A stretch of DNA of 35,414 nucleotides from JAVVHE01 sp032249695 (GTDB lineage: Bacteria > Pseudomonadota > Alphaproteobacteria > Sphingomonadales > Sphingomonadaceae). The position numbers were made by a program, and so were the translations under genes. The notes beneath the pieces are model-generated. The model ran no database searches, had not been told where the DNA came from, and worked only from the letters and a program-made list of their open reading frames with translations. Shown here one piece after another: positions 9,767-17,820 of the stretch (its first letter is position 1; each line of letters starts with the position of its first letter). The DNA lies in NCBI GenBank assembly GCA_032249695.1, contig JAVVHE010000025.1:1-35414 (forward strand), written 5' to 3'.

Positions 9767-12160
9767 ATGCGCGAGCGCGAACTCCGGCTGGCTCTCGTCT
9801 GCTACGGCGGAGTCAGCCTTGCCGTCTACATGCACGGCGTCACCAAGGAGATCTGGAAGCTGCTCCGCGCCAGTCGCGCTGCGCGCGACGGCCAGCCAAA
9901 CGGGCTGAGCGACAGCGAGCGCGTCTATTACGACATGTTCGGCGAGGTGCGGCGGGCACGGCTGAAGCTGTCGGTGCTGGTCGACATCGTCGCGGGCTCG
10001 TCGGCTGGCGGGATCAACGCAGTTTTCCTCAGCCACGCGATCACCACCGGCCAGGACTTTGATTGCCTGACGAGATTGTGGCTGGAAAGCGCCGATATCG
10101 ACAAGCTGCTCGATCCCGCGGCTGCGCCAGCCACCCGCTTCTCCAAGCTCTATGCCGAGCCGATCGCGTGGATGGCGAACCGGCGCTACCAGGATCTGCT
10201 AGCGAAAGTGGCGCCCGAAACGCGTGGGGAGATCCGCGCCAAGCTCAGCCGCCTGATCCGATCGCGCTGGTTCACCCCGCCCTTCTCGGGGCTGAGCTTC
10301 ACCAATGCGCTGCTGCGCGCCTTCCGCCGCATGGCCGATGCTCCCGCCGGGCCGCCGCTGCTGCCACCGGGGCTGCCGTTCGATCTGTTCGTGACGGTGA
10401 CCGATTTTCCAGGCCATCCCGAACGGCTGCGGCTGCACTCGCCGCCCGAGGTGATCGAGACCGAACACCGGCTGACGATCGGCTTCCACGACTCGGGCAA
10501 CCGCCTCGGCCGCAATCTGGGCGCGGTTCCCGAACTCGCGCTCGCCGCGCGCGCCACCGCCTCGATCCCCGGCGGCTTCCCGCCGTTCCGGCTCGCCGAG
10601 ATGGACGAAGCGCTGATGGTCGAACCCTTCGACTGGCCTGCGCGCGAGGCGTTCATTGCACGGCATTTCCCGACACTCGACAGCGAGGGCCGCAGCGCCG
10701 ACAGCATCACGCTCATCGACGGCGGCGTGCTCGACAACGCGCCCTTCCGCGCAGCAATCGGCGCGCTGCGCAACCGCCCGTCCAACCGCGAGGTCGACCG
10801 GCGTTTCCTATTCATCGACCCGACCCCGGGCCAGAGCTTCTTCCGCATCGGTCCCGACGCGCATGACGGCACGCCCGGTTATCTGACGACGCTGTTCCGC
10901 TCCTTGAGCGACATCCCGCGCGAGCAGCCGATCCGCGACAATCTGGAGGCGCTGCACGCGCTCAGCCGCCGCATCCGGCGCCTCAATTACGCGCGCGAGG
11001 GGATGCGCCCCGCAGTCGAAAGCGCGATCGACCGCGCATTCGGCCATACCATTCTGTTGAGCCGACAGACGCCCGGACGGCTGCGACGCCTCCGCTCCGA
11101 AGCCCATCAAGTGGCCGCGCGCGAGAGCGGGTTCATCTACCCCGCCTATGGCCAGCTGAAGCTGTCGGGCGTCGTCGAGATGATTGCAGAGCTGATCATC
11201 GACCTAGGCCGCCACGGCGCACGGATGGGCGGATCGAGCCGGGTCCGCGACGCGCTGTGGCGCCACCTGCGCCAGTTCCGCGTGACGCAGGTCGAGGCGC
11301 CGCCCGCGGCGCTCGCCGATGCCAGCCCGTACGTGCTGTTCCTGCGCGCGTTCGATATCGGCTTCCGTGTCCGCCGGATGCGCGCTGTCATCCGCGCGCT
11401 GTCGGCCATCGCCGCCGAAATGCCCGACGGCTCCGAGCGCGAGACGCTGGAAGCTGTGAAGCTCGATCTCTACGCGCTGCTGACGCCGTTCATCCAGCGC
11501 TACACGCCAGGCTTCTACGGCCCGGAGGTCGCCGCCGCGGCGGCGCTCGCGCATGACAACGCCGCTGCCGCGCTCGATGCGGTCAGCCACGCGCTGCAGC
11601 TGCAATCGCTCGACGAGGCGACCGATGCGCGCTTCGTCGACGTGCTGTCGCGCCTGCCGACCGAAACGCGGCGGCAGGCGCTGATCGCCTATCTCGGCTT
11701 TCCGTTCTTCGATGTGGCGACGCTGCCGCTGCACCAGGAGGACGGGCTCGACGAGGCCGAGGAAATCAAGATCGACCGCATCGCGCCCAACGACTCGCAC
11801 TTCCTGCGCCCCGGCGACGCCACGCTGCGCGGCGTGCAGTTCGCAAGCTTCGGCGCGTTCTTCGCACGCAGCTACCGCGAGAACGATTATCTGTGGGGAC
11901 GCCTGCACGCGGCCGAGCGGCTGATCGACATCGTTTTCTCAACGCTCCCCGAGGAGGACCGGCCTCCCGCCGCGGTCAGCGACCGGCTGAAGGCGCGGCT
12001 GTGCGGCGAGATTCTCGACGCCGAGGAGCCCAAGCTGAAAACGGTGGGCAGCCTGATCGCCGAGCTGAAGCAGGCGCTTGGCGCCCGGTTGCGGGGCGAT
12101 GAGCCAAGTTATCCACAGCCTGTCCACACGCCCGTCCCCGAGACCACGACAGCGATCTAG
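9767..12160 (+). CDS. Patatin-like phospholipase with DUF3376 region
   Basis: 797-residue patatin-related protein. The N-terminal half has the oxyanion-type glycine-rich segment CYGGVSLAVYMHG (12-24), the nucleophile elbow GSSAG at 77-81 with Ser79, and the dyad Asp at about 318 in LIDGGVLDNAPF. Together they form the Ser-Asp dyad of patatin lipid acyl hydrolases. The long C-terminal part, about residues 480-770, is the extension typical of the patatin plus DUF3376 proteins of proteobacteria. No signal peptide or clear membrane helix is seen. Lipid hydrolysis is expected, but the substrate and physiological role are unknown. The 3' end carries a perfect DnaA box within the coding sequence. 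Confidence 0.9.
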   Translation: MRERELRLALVCYGGVSLAVYMHGVTKEIWKLLRASRAARDGQPNGLSDSERVYYDMFGEVRRARLKLSVLVDIVAGSSAGGINAVFLSHAITTGQDFDCLTRLWLESADIDKLLDPAAAPATRFSKLYAEPIAWMANRRYQDLLAKVAPETRGEIRAKLSRLIRSRWFTPPFSGLSFTNALLRAFRRMADAPAGPPLLPPGLPFDLFVTVTDFPGHPERLRLHSPPEVIETEHRLTIGFHDSGNRLGRNLGAVPELALAARATASIPGGFPPFRLAEMDEALMVEPFDWPAREAFIARHFPTLDSEGRSADSITLIDGGVLDNAPFRAAIGALRNRPSNREVDRRFLFIDPTPGQSFFRIGPDAHDGTPGYLTTLFRSLSDIPREQPIRDNLEALHALSRRIRRLNYAREGMRPAVESAIDRAFGHTILLSRQTPGRLRRLRSEAHQVAARESGFIYPAYGQLKLSGVVEMIAELIIDLGRHGARMGGSSRVRDALWRHLRQFRVTQVEAPPAALADASPYVLFLRAFDIGFRVRRMRAVIRALSAIAAEMPDGSERETLEAVKLDLYALLTPFIQRYTPGFYGPEVAAAAALAHDNAAAALDAVSHALQLQSLDEATDARFVDVLSRLPTETRRQALIAYLGFPFFDVATLPLHQEDGLDEAEEIKIDRIAPNDSHFLRPGDATLRGVQFASFGAFFARSYRENDYLWGRLHAAERLIDIVFSTLPEEDRPPAAVSDRLKARLCGEILDAEEPKLKTVGSLIAELKQALGARLRGDEPSYPQPVHTPVPETTTAI
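12109..12117 (+). promoter_or_regulatory. Consensus DnaA box upstream of dnaB
   Basis: TTATCCACA is an exact match to the strongest DnaA-binding 9-mer. It lies inside the last codons of the phospholipase gene and ends 91 bases before the dnaB start. No second perfect box was seen nearby, so this is not an origin by itself. Control of dnaB by DnaA is an inference. Confidence 0.5.
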
Positions 12161-12190
12161 TCCGTTCGCGTTGCGGGCTGCCGCTCACAG

Positions 12191-12204
12191 GCGCAGTGCT
12201 GCGC
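12191..12204. promoter_or_regulatory. Inverted repeat just upstream of dnaB
   Basis: GCGCAG TG CTGCGC is a perfect 6-base inverted repeat with a 2-base centre, ending four bases before the dnaB ATG. It could form a small hairpin over the ribosome site, which otherwise shows no Shine-Dalgarno sequence, or serve as a protein site. Confidence 0.3.
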
Positions 12205-12208
12205 GCCC

Positions 12209-13717
12209 ATGCCGCCACAGCTCCGCCCCGTCTCCGAAAGCGATCAGCAGCCCGCGCCCCCCACGCTGCCGCACAGCCTGGAGGCCGAGCAGGCGCTGCT
12301 GGGCGCGCTGATGATCGACAACCGGCTCGTTGAAGACGTGCAGATGCGGCTGAAGCCCGTGCATTTCTTCGAGCCGCTGCACGCCAAGCTCTACGAGCGC
12401 ATCCTGACGCTCACCGACAAGACCATGATCGCATCGCCGATCACGCTCCACAGCGCGTTCGCGGGCGACGAGGGGCTGAAGGAGGCTGGCGGCCCGGCCT
12501 ATCTCGTCGGCCTCACGGAGGCGGTCGGGCCGGTGTTCGCAGCGAGCGAATATGCGCGGCATATCTACGATCTGGCGATGCTGCGCGAACTCGCGCGCGT
12601 GGGCCGCGAGATGGCGTCGACCGCGCTCGATCCGTCGTGCGGGCGCGATCCGGCCGAGCAGGTCGAGGACGCTGAAATGGCGTTGTTCCGCGTCGCTGAG
12701 GCAGGCGAGATCGCAGGTTCCGTCAAGTCGTTCCGCGAGGCGGGCGCGCTCGCGATCCGCATGGCCGAGATCGCGCACAAGTCGGGCGGCGGCCTGTCGG
12801 GCGTGACGACGGGGCTCGACGCGCTCAATCACAAGATCGGCGGCCTGCACCGATCCGACCTCGTGATCCTCGCCGGGCGGCCCGCGATGGGCAAGACCGC
12901 GCTCGCGACCAACATCGCCTTTTCGGCTGCGCGGCGCGCGATCCTCGATGGCTGGACCGAGAAGACCGCCGACAGCTACGGCGGCCCCGGCGCAGCGGTG
13001 GCGTTCTTCAGCCTGGAAATGAGCGCCGAGCAGCTCGCCGCGCGCATCCTCGCCGAGCAATCGAACATCTCCGGCGAGCGGCTGCGCAAGGGCGAGATCA
13101 GCCATGCCGAGTTCCGCGATCTTGCGCGCGCGGCCCAGGAGCTGCACGACCTGCCGCTGCTGATTGACGATACGCCCGCGCTGACCATCGCCGCGCTACG
13201 CACCCGCGCGCGTCGGCTGAAGCGCCAGAAGAAGATCGGCATGGTGGTGATCGACTATCTGCAGCTGCTGCAAGGTTCGCAGCGCAATGCGTCGAGCGGC
13301 GACAACCGTGTCGCCGAGGTGTCCGAAATCACGCGCGGCCTGAAGAACCTCGCGAAGGAGCTGAACGTGCCCGTGCTGGCGCTGTCGCAGTTGAGCCGCG
13401 CGGTGGAGCAGCGAGAGGACAAGCGTCCGCAGCTGGCCGACTTACGCGAATCGGGCACGATCGAGCAGGACGCTGATATCGTCCTGTTCGTCTATCGCGA
13501 GGAATATTACCACGCGCAGAAAAAGCCCGAGGACGGCAGCGAGAAGTTCGACAAGTGGCTGGAGAAAGCCACGCGCATCGACGGGCGCGCCGAGGTGATC
13601 GTCGGCAAGCAGCGGCATGGCTCGACGGGCGCGGTGCCGCTGATGTTCCACAAGGCGACGACCAAGTTCAGCGACATCGCCGAGGGCGACGGCTGGCAGC
13701 CCGACACTTACGAATAA
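12209..13717 (+). CDS. dnaB: Replicative DNA helicase DnaB
   Basis: Hexameric 5'-3' helicase that unwinds DNA at the replication fork. It is 502 residues with no intein. The N-terminal DnaB domain begins at PHSLEAEQALLGALMIDN (about 21-38). The RecA-like C-terminal domain has Walker A GRPAMGKTAL near residue 225, FFSLEMSAEQLAARIL, Walker B MVVIDYLQLLQG and the arginine-finger region GKQRHGSTG. The ATG at 12209 lacks a clear Shine-Dalgarno sequence but gives the normal family N-terminus. It starts 48 bases after the phospholipase stop and may be read from an upstream promoter or its own. Confidence 0.97.
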   Translation: MPPQLRPVSESDQQPAPPTLPHSLEAEQALLGALMIDNRLVEDVQMRLKPVHFFEPLHAKLYERILTLTDKTMIASPITLHSAFAGDEGLKEAGGPAYLVGLTEAVGPVFAASEYARHIYDLAMLRELARVGREMASTALDPSCGRDPAEQVEDAEMALFRVAEAGEIAGSVKSFREAGALAIRMAEIAHKSGGGLSGVTTGLDALNHKIGGLHRSDLVILAGRPAMGKTALATNIAFSAARRAILDGWTEKTADSYGGPGAAVAFFSLEMSAEQLAARILAEQSNISGERLRKGEISHAEFRDLARAAQELHDLPLLIDDTPALTIAALRTRARRLKRQKKIGMVVIDYLQLLQGSQRNASSGDNRVAEVSEITRGLKNLAKELNVPVLALSQLSRAVEQREDKRPQLADLRESGTIEQDADIVLFVYREEYYHAQKKPEDGSEKFDKWLEKATRIDGRAEVIVGKQRHGSTGAVPLMFHKATTKFSDIAEGDGWQPDTYE

Positions 13718-13720
13718 GGG

Positions 13721-13754
13721 CCGTTTCCGGGTCGGCCGGCCCCGGGCCGAACGG
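13721..13754. terminator. Hairpin between converging dnaB and small gene
   Basis: CCGTT and AACGG outer arms enclose CCGGG/CCCGG inner arms in the 42-base gap between the dnaB stop and the stop of the small minus-strand gene. There is no T tract on either side, so intrinsic termination is only a guess. Placement between converging genes supports it. Confidence 0.35.
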
Positions 13755-13759
13755 TGGCC

Positions 13760-13876
13760 TCAGGCAATCGTGACCTGCGTCGCTGGCGTCGCGCCGAAGT
13801 CGAGCGCTGCGCCGAGGCTGACGCTGCTGGCAACGATTGCGAGCGCGATCGAGACGATCCTGGTGAAGCGGGTCAT
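13760..13876 (-). CDS. 38-residue secreted or membrane peptide
   Basis: A very small open frame starting at the ATG at 13876, behind a good ribosome site (AAAGGA, about 13885-13890). The peptide begins MTRFTRIVSIALAIVASS, a basic n-region plus hydrophobic core, and after a likely Ala-rich cleavage region ends FGATPATQVTIA. I recall similar tiny proteins with a signal-like start and an Ala/Thr-rich tail in other sphingomonads, but cannot name a family. The gene converges on dnaB (42-base gap) and is divergent from crtY. The ribosome site, the hydrophobic pattern and the clean stop argue for a real gene. Function unknown; the product could be a short exported peptide or membrane-anchored. Confidence 0.55.
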   Translation of the reverse strand: MTRFTRIVSIALAIVASSVSLGAALDFGATPATQVTIA

Positions 13877-13897
13877 GGGTCTGGTCCTTTCCGGTTT

Positions 13898-13914
13898 CCG
13901 GTGACCGTCACCGG
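13898..13914. promoter_or_regulatory. Perfect inverted repeat, possible operator
   Basis: CCGGTGAC C GTCACCGG is a perfect 8-base inverted repeat with a one-base centre. It lies 22 bases upstream of the small peptide start, in the 201-base divergent region shared with crtY. Its size and position suit a dimeric regulator controlling the small gene, crtY or both. No matching regulator is encoded nearby. Confidence 0.35.
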
Positions 13915-14077
13915 CAATGCGAACCTTCGTACGCCGCGGCCGTCAGCCGCCCGGCGGCTCGCGCGTCAGCAGCGCGTCAAAACGCAGGCGCGATCGTCAG
14001 ACGTGCGGCAGACGCCGCGCCAGCCTGCCGCGTTTGGCGCTTGGGCGCGCCTACGTCTAAGGCATCAGCCGAGGCCG

Positions 14078-15220
14078 ATGGATTTTGACCTGATCATCGC
14101 GGGCGGCGGGCTGGCAGGCGGCCTGATCGCCTATCGGCTGGCTACCACGCGCCCGGATCTGCGGCTGGCGGTGATCGACAGCGGGTCCGGGCTGGGCGGC
14201 GACCATACGTGGTCGTTCTTCGAGACCGACCTCGATCCCGCGGCGCGGCGCTGGATGGAACCGTTCGTCTGCCACCGCTGGCCCGGCTATGAGGTGCGGT
14301 TCCCCGGCCATGCGCGCCAGCTGGGCACGCCGTACCGCAGCGTCACCTCGGACCGCTTCGACTCGGTGCTGCGCGCGGCGCTGCCTCCGGGGTCGGTGCT
14401 GGCGGGCGTCCCTGTCCGCGCCCTCGATCCCGGGCGCGTGACGCTTGCCGACGATCGCGTGCTCGCCGCGCGCGCCGTCATCGACGCCCGCGGCGCCGAC
14501 CCGTCCGCGCCGCTGGAGCTGGGCTTCCAGAAGTTCGTCGGGCTGGAGATCGAGACCGATGGACCCCACGGGCTCGCCCGCCCGATCATCATGGACGCAA
14601 CCGTGCCGCAGCATGACGGCTACCGTTTCGTCTACACGCTGCCGTTCTCTCCGACGCACCTGCTGATCGAGGACACCTACTACGCCGATGGCCCGGCGCT
14701 GGACGATGCGGGTGTTGCTGAACGCTGCCGCGCCTATGCAGCTGTGCAAGGCTGGCGCAGCGCGCGCGAGGTGCGCGTGGAGCGCGGCGTCCTGCCGATC
14801 GCTCTCGGCGGCGATATGACGCGACTATGGGCGGGAGCGCCGGTGCCCAAGGCAGGGATGCGCGCGGCACTGTTCCATCCCTTGACCGGCTATAGCCTGC
14901 CCGATGCGGTGCGTGCCGCCGATGCCGTCTCCGCGCTCCCCGATCTCGGCGCCGAAGCGCTCATGTCCGCGCTGAAAGGCCTGTCGCTGCGTTTGTGGGA
15001 GGAACGCGGCTTTTACCGCCTGTTGAATCGCCTGCTGTTCCGCGCAGCCGAGCCGCATGAACGCTGGCGCGTGCTCGAACGCTATTATCGCATGCCCGAA
15101 GAGACGATCGGCCGCCTTTACGCGGGCCGCTCGACGTGGGCAGACAAGGCGCGAACGCTGATCGGTAAACCGCCGGTCCCGTTCGGCCGCGCGGTCGCGG
15201 TAACGTTGGGAGCCAAATAA
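14078..15220 (+). CDS. crtY: Lycopene beta-cyclase
   Basis: Flavoprotein that closes both ends of lycopene into beta-ionone rings, giving beta-carotene; membrane-associated. It has 380 residues from the ATG at 14078. The N-terminal dinucleotide-binding motif is DLIIAGGGLAGGLIAYRL (residues 4-21), and GGDHTWSFF and HPLTGYSLPDAV are typical of bacterial CrtY. The open frame reaches back into the upstream gap, but residues before 14078 are not family-like. Its TAA abuts the crtI GTG with no gap, so the two are translated from one message. Confidence 0.95.
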   Translation: MDFDLIIAGGGLAGGLIAYRLATTRPDLRLAVIDSGSGLGGDHTWSFFETDLDPAARRWMEPFVCHRWPGYEVRFPGHARQLGTPYRSVTSDRFDSVLRAALPPGSVLAGVPVRALDPGRVTLADDRVLAARAVIDARGADPSAPLELGFQKFVGLEIETDGPHGLARPIIMDATVPQHDGYRFVYTLPFSPTHLLIEDTYYADGPALDDAGVAERCRAYAAVQGWRSAREVRVERGVLPIALGGDMTRLWAGAPVPKAGMRAALFHPLTGYSLPDAVRAADAVSALPDLGAEALMSALKGLSLRLWEERGFYRLLNRLLFRAAEPHERWRVLERYYRMPEETIGRLYAGRSTWADKARTLIGKPPVPFGRAVAVTLGAK

Positions 15221-16738
15221 GTGTCAGACATCGCCGTTATCGGAGCGGGCTTCGGCGGCATCGCGCTCGCCGTGCGGCTGCAGGCCGCCGGGCACCAGGT
15301 GACGCTGATCGAGGGGCGGGAAAAGCCCGGCGGCCGCGCCTATGTATGGGAGGACGACGGCTTCACCTTCGATGCCGGCCCCACCGTCATTACCGACCCC
15401 ACCTGCCTCGACGAGCTGTTCGACGCCGCCGGACGCCGCCGCGACGACTACGTTGAACTGATGCCCGTCACGCCCTTCTACCGGCTGATGTGGGAGGACG
15501 GCCGCGTGTTCGACTATTCGAACGACGAGGCGCGGCTGTTCGAGCAGATTGCCCAGTTCAACCCGGCTGATGTGGAAGGCTACAAGCGGTTCTTTGAATA
15601 TTCGAAGGGCGTGTTCCACGAGGGTTACGAGAAGCTGGGCCACGTGCCCTTCCTCGATTTCAAGTCGATGCTGAAGGCGGCCCCGTCGCTGATGCGCTAT
15701 CAGGCGTGGCGCAGCGTCTATTCGATGGTTGCAAGCTATATCCGCGACGAGCATCTGCGCGAAGCGTTCAGCTTCCACACGCTGCTGGTCGGCGGCGATC
15801 CGTTCAAGACCAGTTCGATCTACGCGCTGATCCACGCGCTGGAGAAGAAGTGGGGCGTCTGGTTCCCGCGCGGCGGCACCCATGCGCTGGTGCGCGGGCT
15901 GGTGCGGCTGTTCCAGGACATTGGCGGGCGCGTGCGACTGGGCTCGCCTGTCACCGCGATCGACGCCAGCGGCGCGGCCGTGACCGGGGTCCGCACTGCC
16001 GACGGCTGGAGCGGCCGGTTCGACGCGGTCGCTTCGAACGCCGACGTGGTGCACAGCTTCCGCGACCTGCTGGCGGGCCATCCGCGCGGGCGCTCCAAGG
16101 GCAGGTCGCTCGCGTCGCGGCGGCACAGCCCATCGCTGTTCGTGGTCTATTTCGGCCTGAAGGGCACGCACCCGGAGATTCCGCATCACTCGATCCTGTT
16201 CGGACCGCGCTATAAGGGGCTGCTGAACGAGATTTACGACAAGGGCACGCTCGCCAAGGACTTCAGCCTGTATCTGCACCACCCGACCGCCAGCGATCCT
16301 CAGCTGGCGCCGGAGGATTGCTCGGCCTTTTACGTGCTGTCGCCGGTACCGCACATGGGCAAGGCCAGGATCGACTGGGCGGTTGAGGGCCCGCGCTACC
16401 GCGACCGGATTCTCGAGGCGCTTGAGGAGAAGCTGGTCCCGGGCCTGCGCGAGCGGCTGGTGACCTTGCGGCATTTCGGGCCGGACAACTTCAAGTCCGA
16501 GCTCAACGCCCACCTCGGCAGCGCTTTCAGCCTCGAGCCGGTGCTGCAACAATCGGCCTATTTCCGCGTGCATAACCGCGACGACGTGCTGACCAACCTC
16601 TATTTCGTCGGCGCGGGCACGCATCCGGGAGCGGGTCTGCCCGGCGTGATCGGATCGGCCAAGGCGACCGCGCGCCTGATGCTCGCCGACCTCCCCGCCG
16701 CCCATCGCGCCGAGCCGATGGCGCTGGCTGCGGAGTGA
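15221..16738 (+). CDS. crtI: Phytoene desaturase (lycopene-forming)
   Basis: FAD-dependent CrtI-type desaturase that converts phytoene to lycopene in four steps. The 505-residue length is standard. It starts with GTG directly after the crtY stop, and the dinucleotide-binding motif begins at once (IAVIGAGFGGIALAVRLQAA, residues 4-23), which fixes the start. The C-terminal flavin-binding signature is FVGAGTHPGAGLPGVIGSAK near residue 465. It lies between crtY and crtB, separated from crtB by a repeat-like spacer of 125 bases. A long open frame on the opposite strand is a codon-bias shadow. Confidence 0.97.
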   Translation: MSDIAVIGAGFGGIALAVRLQAAGHQVTLIEGREKPGGRAYVWEDDGFTFDAGPTVITDPTCLDELFDAAGRRRDDYVELMPVTPFYRLMWEDGRVFDYSNDEARLFEQIAQFNPADVEGYKRFFEYSKGVFHEGYEKLGHVPFLDFKSMLKAAPSLMRYQAWRSVYSMVASYIRDEHLREAFSFHTLLVGGDPFKTSSIYALIHALEKKWGVWFPRGGTHALVRGLVRLFQDIGGRVRLGSPVTAIDASGAAVTGVRTADGWSGRFDAVASNADVVHSFRDLLAGHPRGRSKGRSLASRRHSPSLFVVYFGLKGTHPEIPHHSILFGPRYKGLLNEIYDKGTLAKDFSLYLHHPTASDPQLAPEDCSAFYVLSPVPHMGKARIDWAVEGPRYRDRILEALEEKLVPGLRERLVTLRHFGPDNFKSELNAHLGSAFSLEPVLQQSAYFRVHNRDDVLTNLYFVGAGTHPGAGLPGVIGSAKATARLMLADLPAAHRAEPMALAAE

Positions 16739-16747
16739 AACCACCGT

Positions 16748-16860
16748 CCTCCCCGGAGCGGGGAGGCGGACGCAGCGCCAGCGGCGGCGGGTGGGGTAGC
16801 CGGCCCGGCGGCCGCAGCCGCGCCGCCGTTTCGCGGCTCTTCCCCGTTCCGGGGAGGGGC
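16748..16860. repeat. REP-like intergenic element between crtI and crtB
   Basis: The spacer is built of nested inverted repeats. CCTCCCC/GGGGAGG forms 16748-16766, CGGCGGC/GCCGCCG sits in the middle near 16807-16829, and TTCCCCG/CGGGGAG lies near 16840-16856. Such GGGGAGG-type palindromes are common between genes of sphingomonads. The last arm (GGGGAGG, 16851-16857) sits seven bases before the crtB ATG, so the element seems to provide the crtB ribosome site. It may also reduce read-through from crtI. Confidence 0.6.
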
Positions 16861-16863
16861 TGA

Positions 16864-17799
16864 ATGGATCCGCTCGTCCGCGGCGCCGCGCGCACCATCG
16901 CGCGCGGCTCGAAGTCCTTCGCGCTCGCCGCGCGGCTGTTCGAGCCGGCAGTCCGCGCGCGGGCGCTGCTGCTCTACGCCTGGTGCCGCCACTGCGACGA
17001 TGTGACCGACGGCCAGGCGCTCGGCTTCGCGGCGGCCAGGACCGACCGGGCCAGCGGTGCCGCTGTCGAACAGCTGCGCGCCGACACGCTCGACGCGCTC
17101 GCCGGACGGCCGCGGGCGGAGCTGCCGTTCCAGGCGCTTGCGCGAGTGGCGGCCGAGACAGGCATGCCTGAACGCTGGCCGCTCGCGCATATCGACGGCT
17201 TCGCGCTCGACGCCGCTGGCGCGCGCTATGACGCGCTCGAAGACACGCTCACCTATTGCTGGCACGTGGCGGGCGCGGTCGGCGTGATGATGGCGCTGGC
17301 GATGGGCGTGGCGCCCGGCGACCGCCCGACGCTCCAGCGTGCCTGCGACCTCGGGCTGGCCTTCCAGCTCGCGAACATCGCGCGCGACGTGATCGACGAC
17401 GCAGCGATCGGCCGCTGCTACCTCCCGTCATCGTGGCTCGCTGCCGAAGGCCTGAGCCCCTGCCCCGCGACGATCGCCGACCCCGCCAACCGCCCCGCGC
17501 TGGCCCGCGTCGCCGCGCGCCTCACCTCCGAAGCCGCGCGCTACGAGGCGAGCGCGCGCGCCGGCGCGGCTGCACTCAGCTTCCGCTCGGCATGGGCGGT
17601 GCTCGCCGCTGCGGCCATTTACGGCGCGATCGGGCGCAAGGTCGCCGCTGCCGGCCCCCGCGCCTGGGACCGGCGCCAGGCCACCTCGACACCCGAAAAG
17701 TTCCGCCTGCTGTGGCGCGCCCGCGCAGAGGCAGCCGACCGCGCCGCGCTCGCCGCGCGCGATCCCGGTCGCGCGGGCCTGTGGACGATGCCGGACTGA
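16864..17799 (+). CDS. crtB: Phytoene synthase
   Basis: Squalene/phytoene synthase family enzyme that joins two geranylgeranyl diphosphates head to head to form phytoene, the first committed carotenoid step. It has 311 residues. The two Mg-binding aspartate-rich motifs are DDVTD at 45-49 (within YAWCRHCDDVTDG) and RDVIDDA near 174-180. The ATG at 16864 follows GGGGAGG supplied by the repeat-like spacer. It ends 21 bases from the converging clpX stop. No GGPP synthase (crtE) or hydroxylase (crtZ) gene is in the window. Confidence 0.95.
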   Translation: MDPLVRGAARTIARGSKSFALAARLFEPAVRARALLLYAWCRHCDDVTDGQALGFAAARTDRASGAAVEQLRADTLDALAGRPRAELPFQALARVAAETGMPERWPLAHIDGFALDAAGARYDALEDTLTYCWHVAGAVGVMMALAMGVAPGDRPTLQRACDLGLAFQLANIARDVIDDAAIGRCYLPSSWLAAEGLSPCPATIADPANRPALARVAARLTSEAARYEASARAGAAALSFRSAWAVLAAAAIYGAIGRKVAAAGPRAWDRRQATSTPEKFRLLWRARAEAADRAALAARDPGRAGLWTMPD

Positions 17800-17820
17800 C
17801 CCAGCCCGCCCGGCGCCGCG

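Noticed and set aside
12109..12204. Replication origin near dnaB
   Set aside because: Only one perfect DnaA box is seen, with no AT-rich unwinding region and no box cluster.
15224..16744. 506-residue open frame on the minus strand opposite crtI
   Set aside because: Its translation is Arg/His/Gln-rich with no domain pattern, and crtI on the plus strand is certain. It is a codon-bias shadow.
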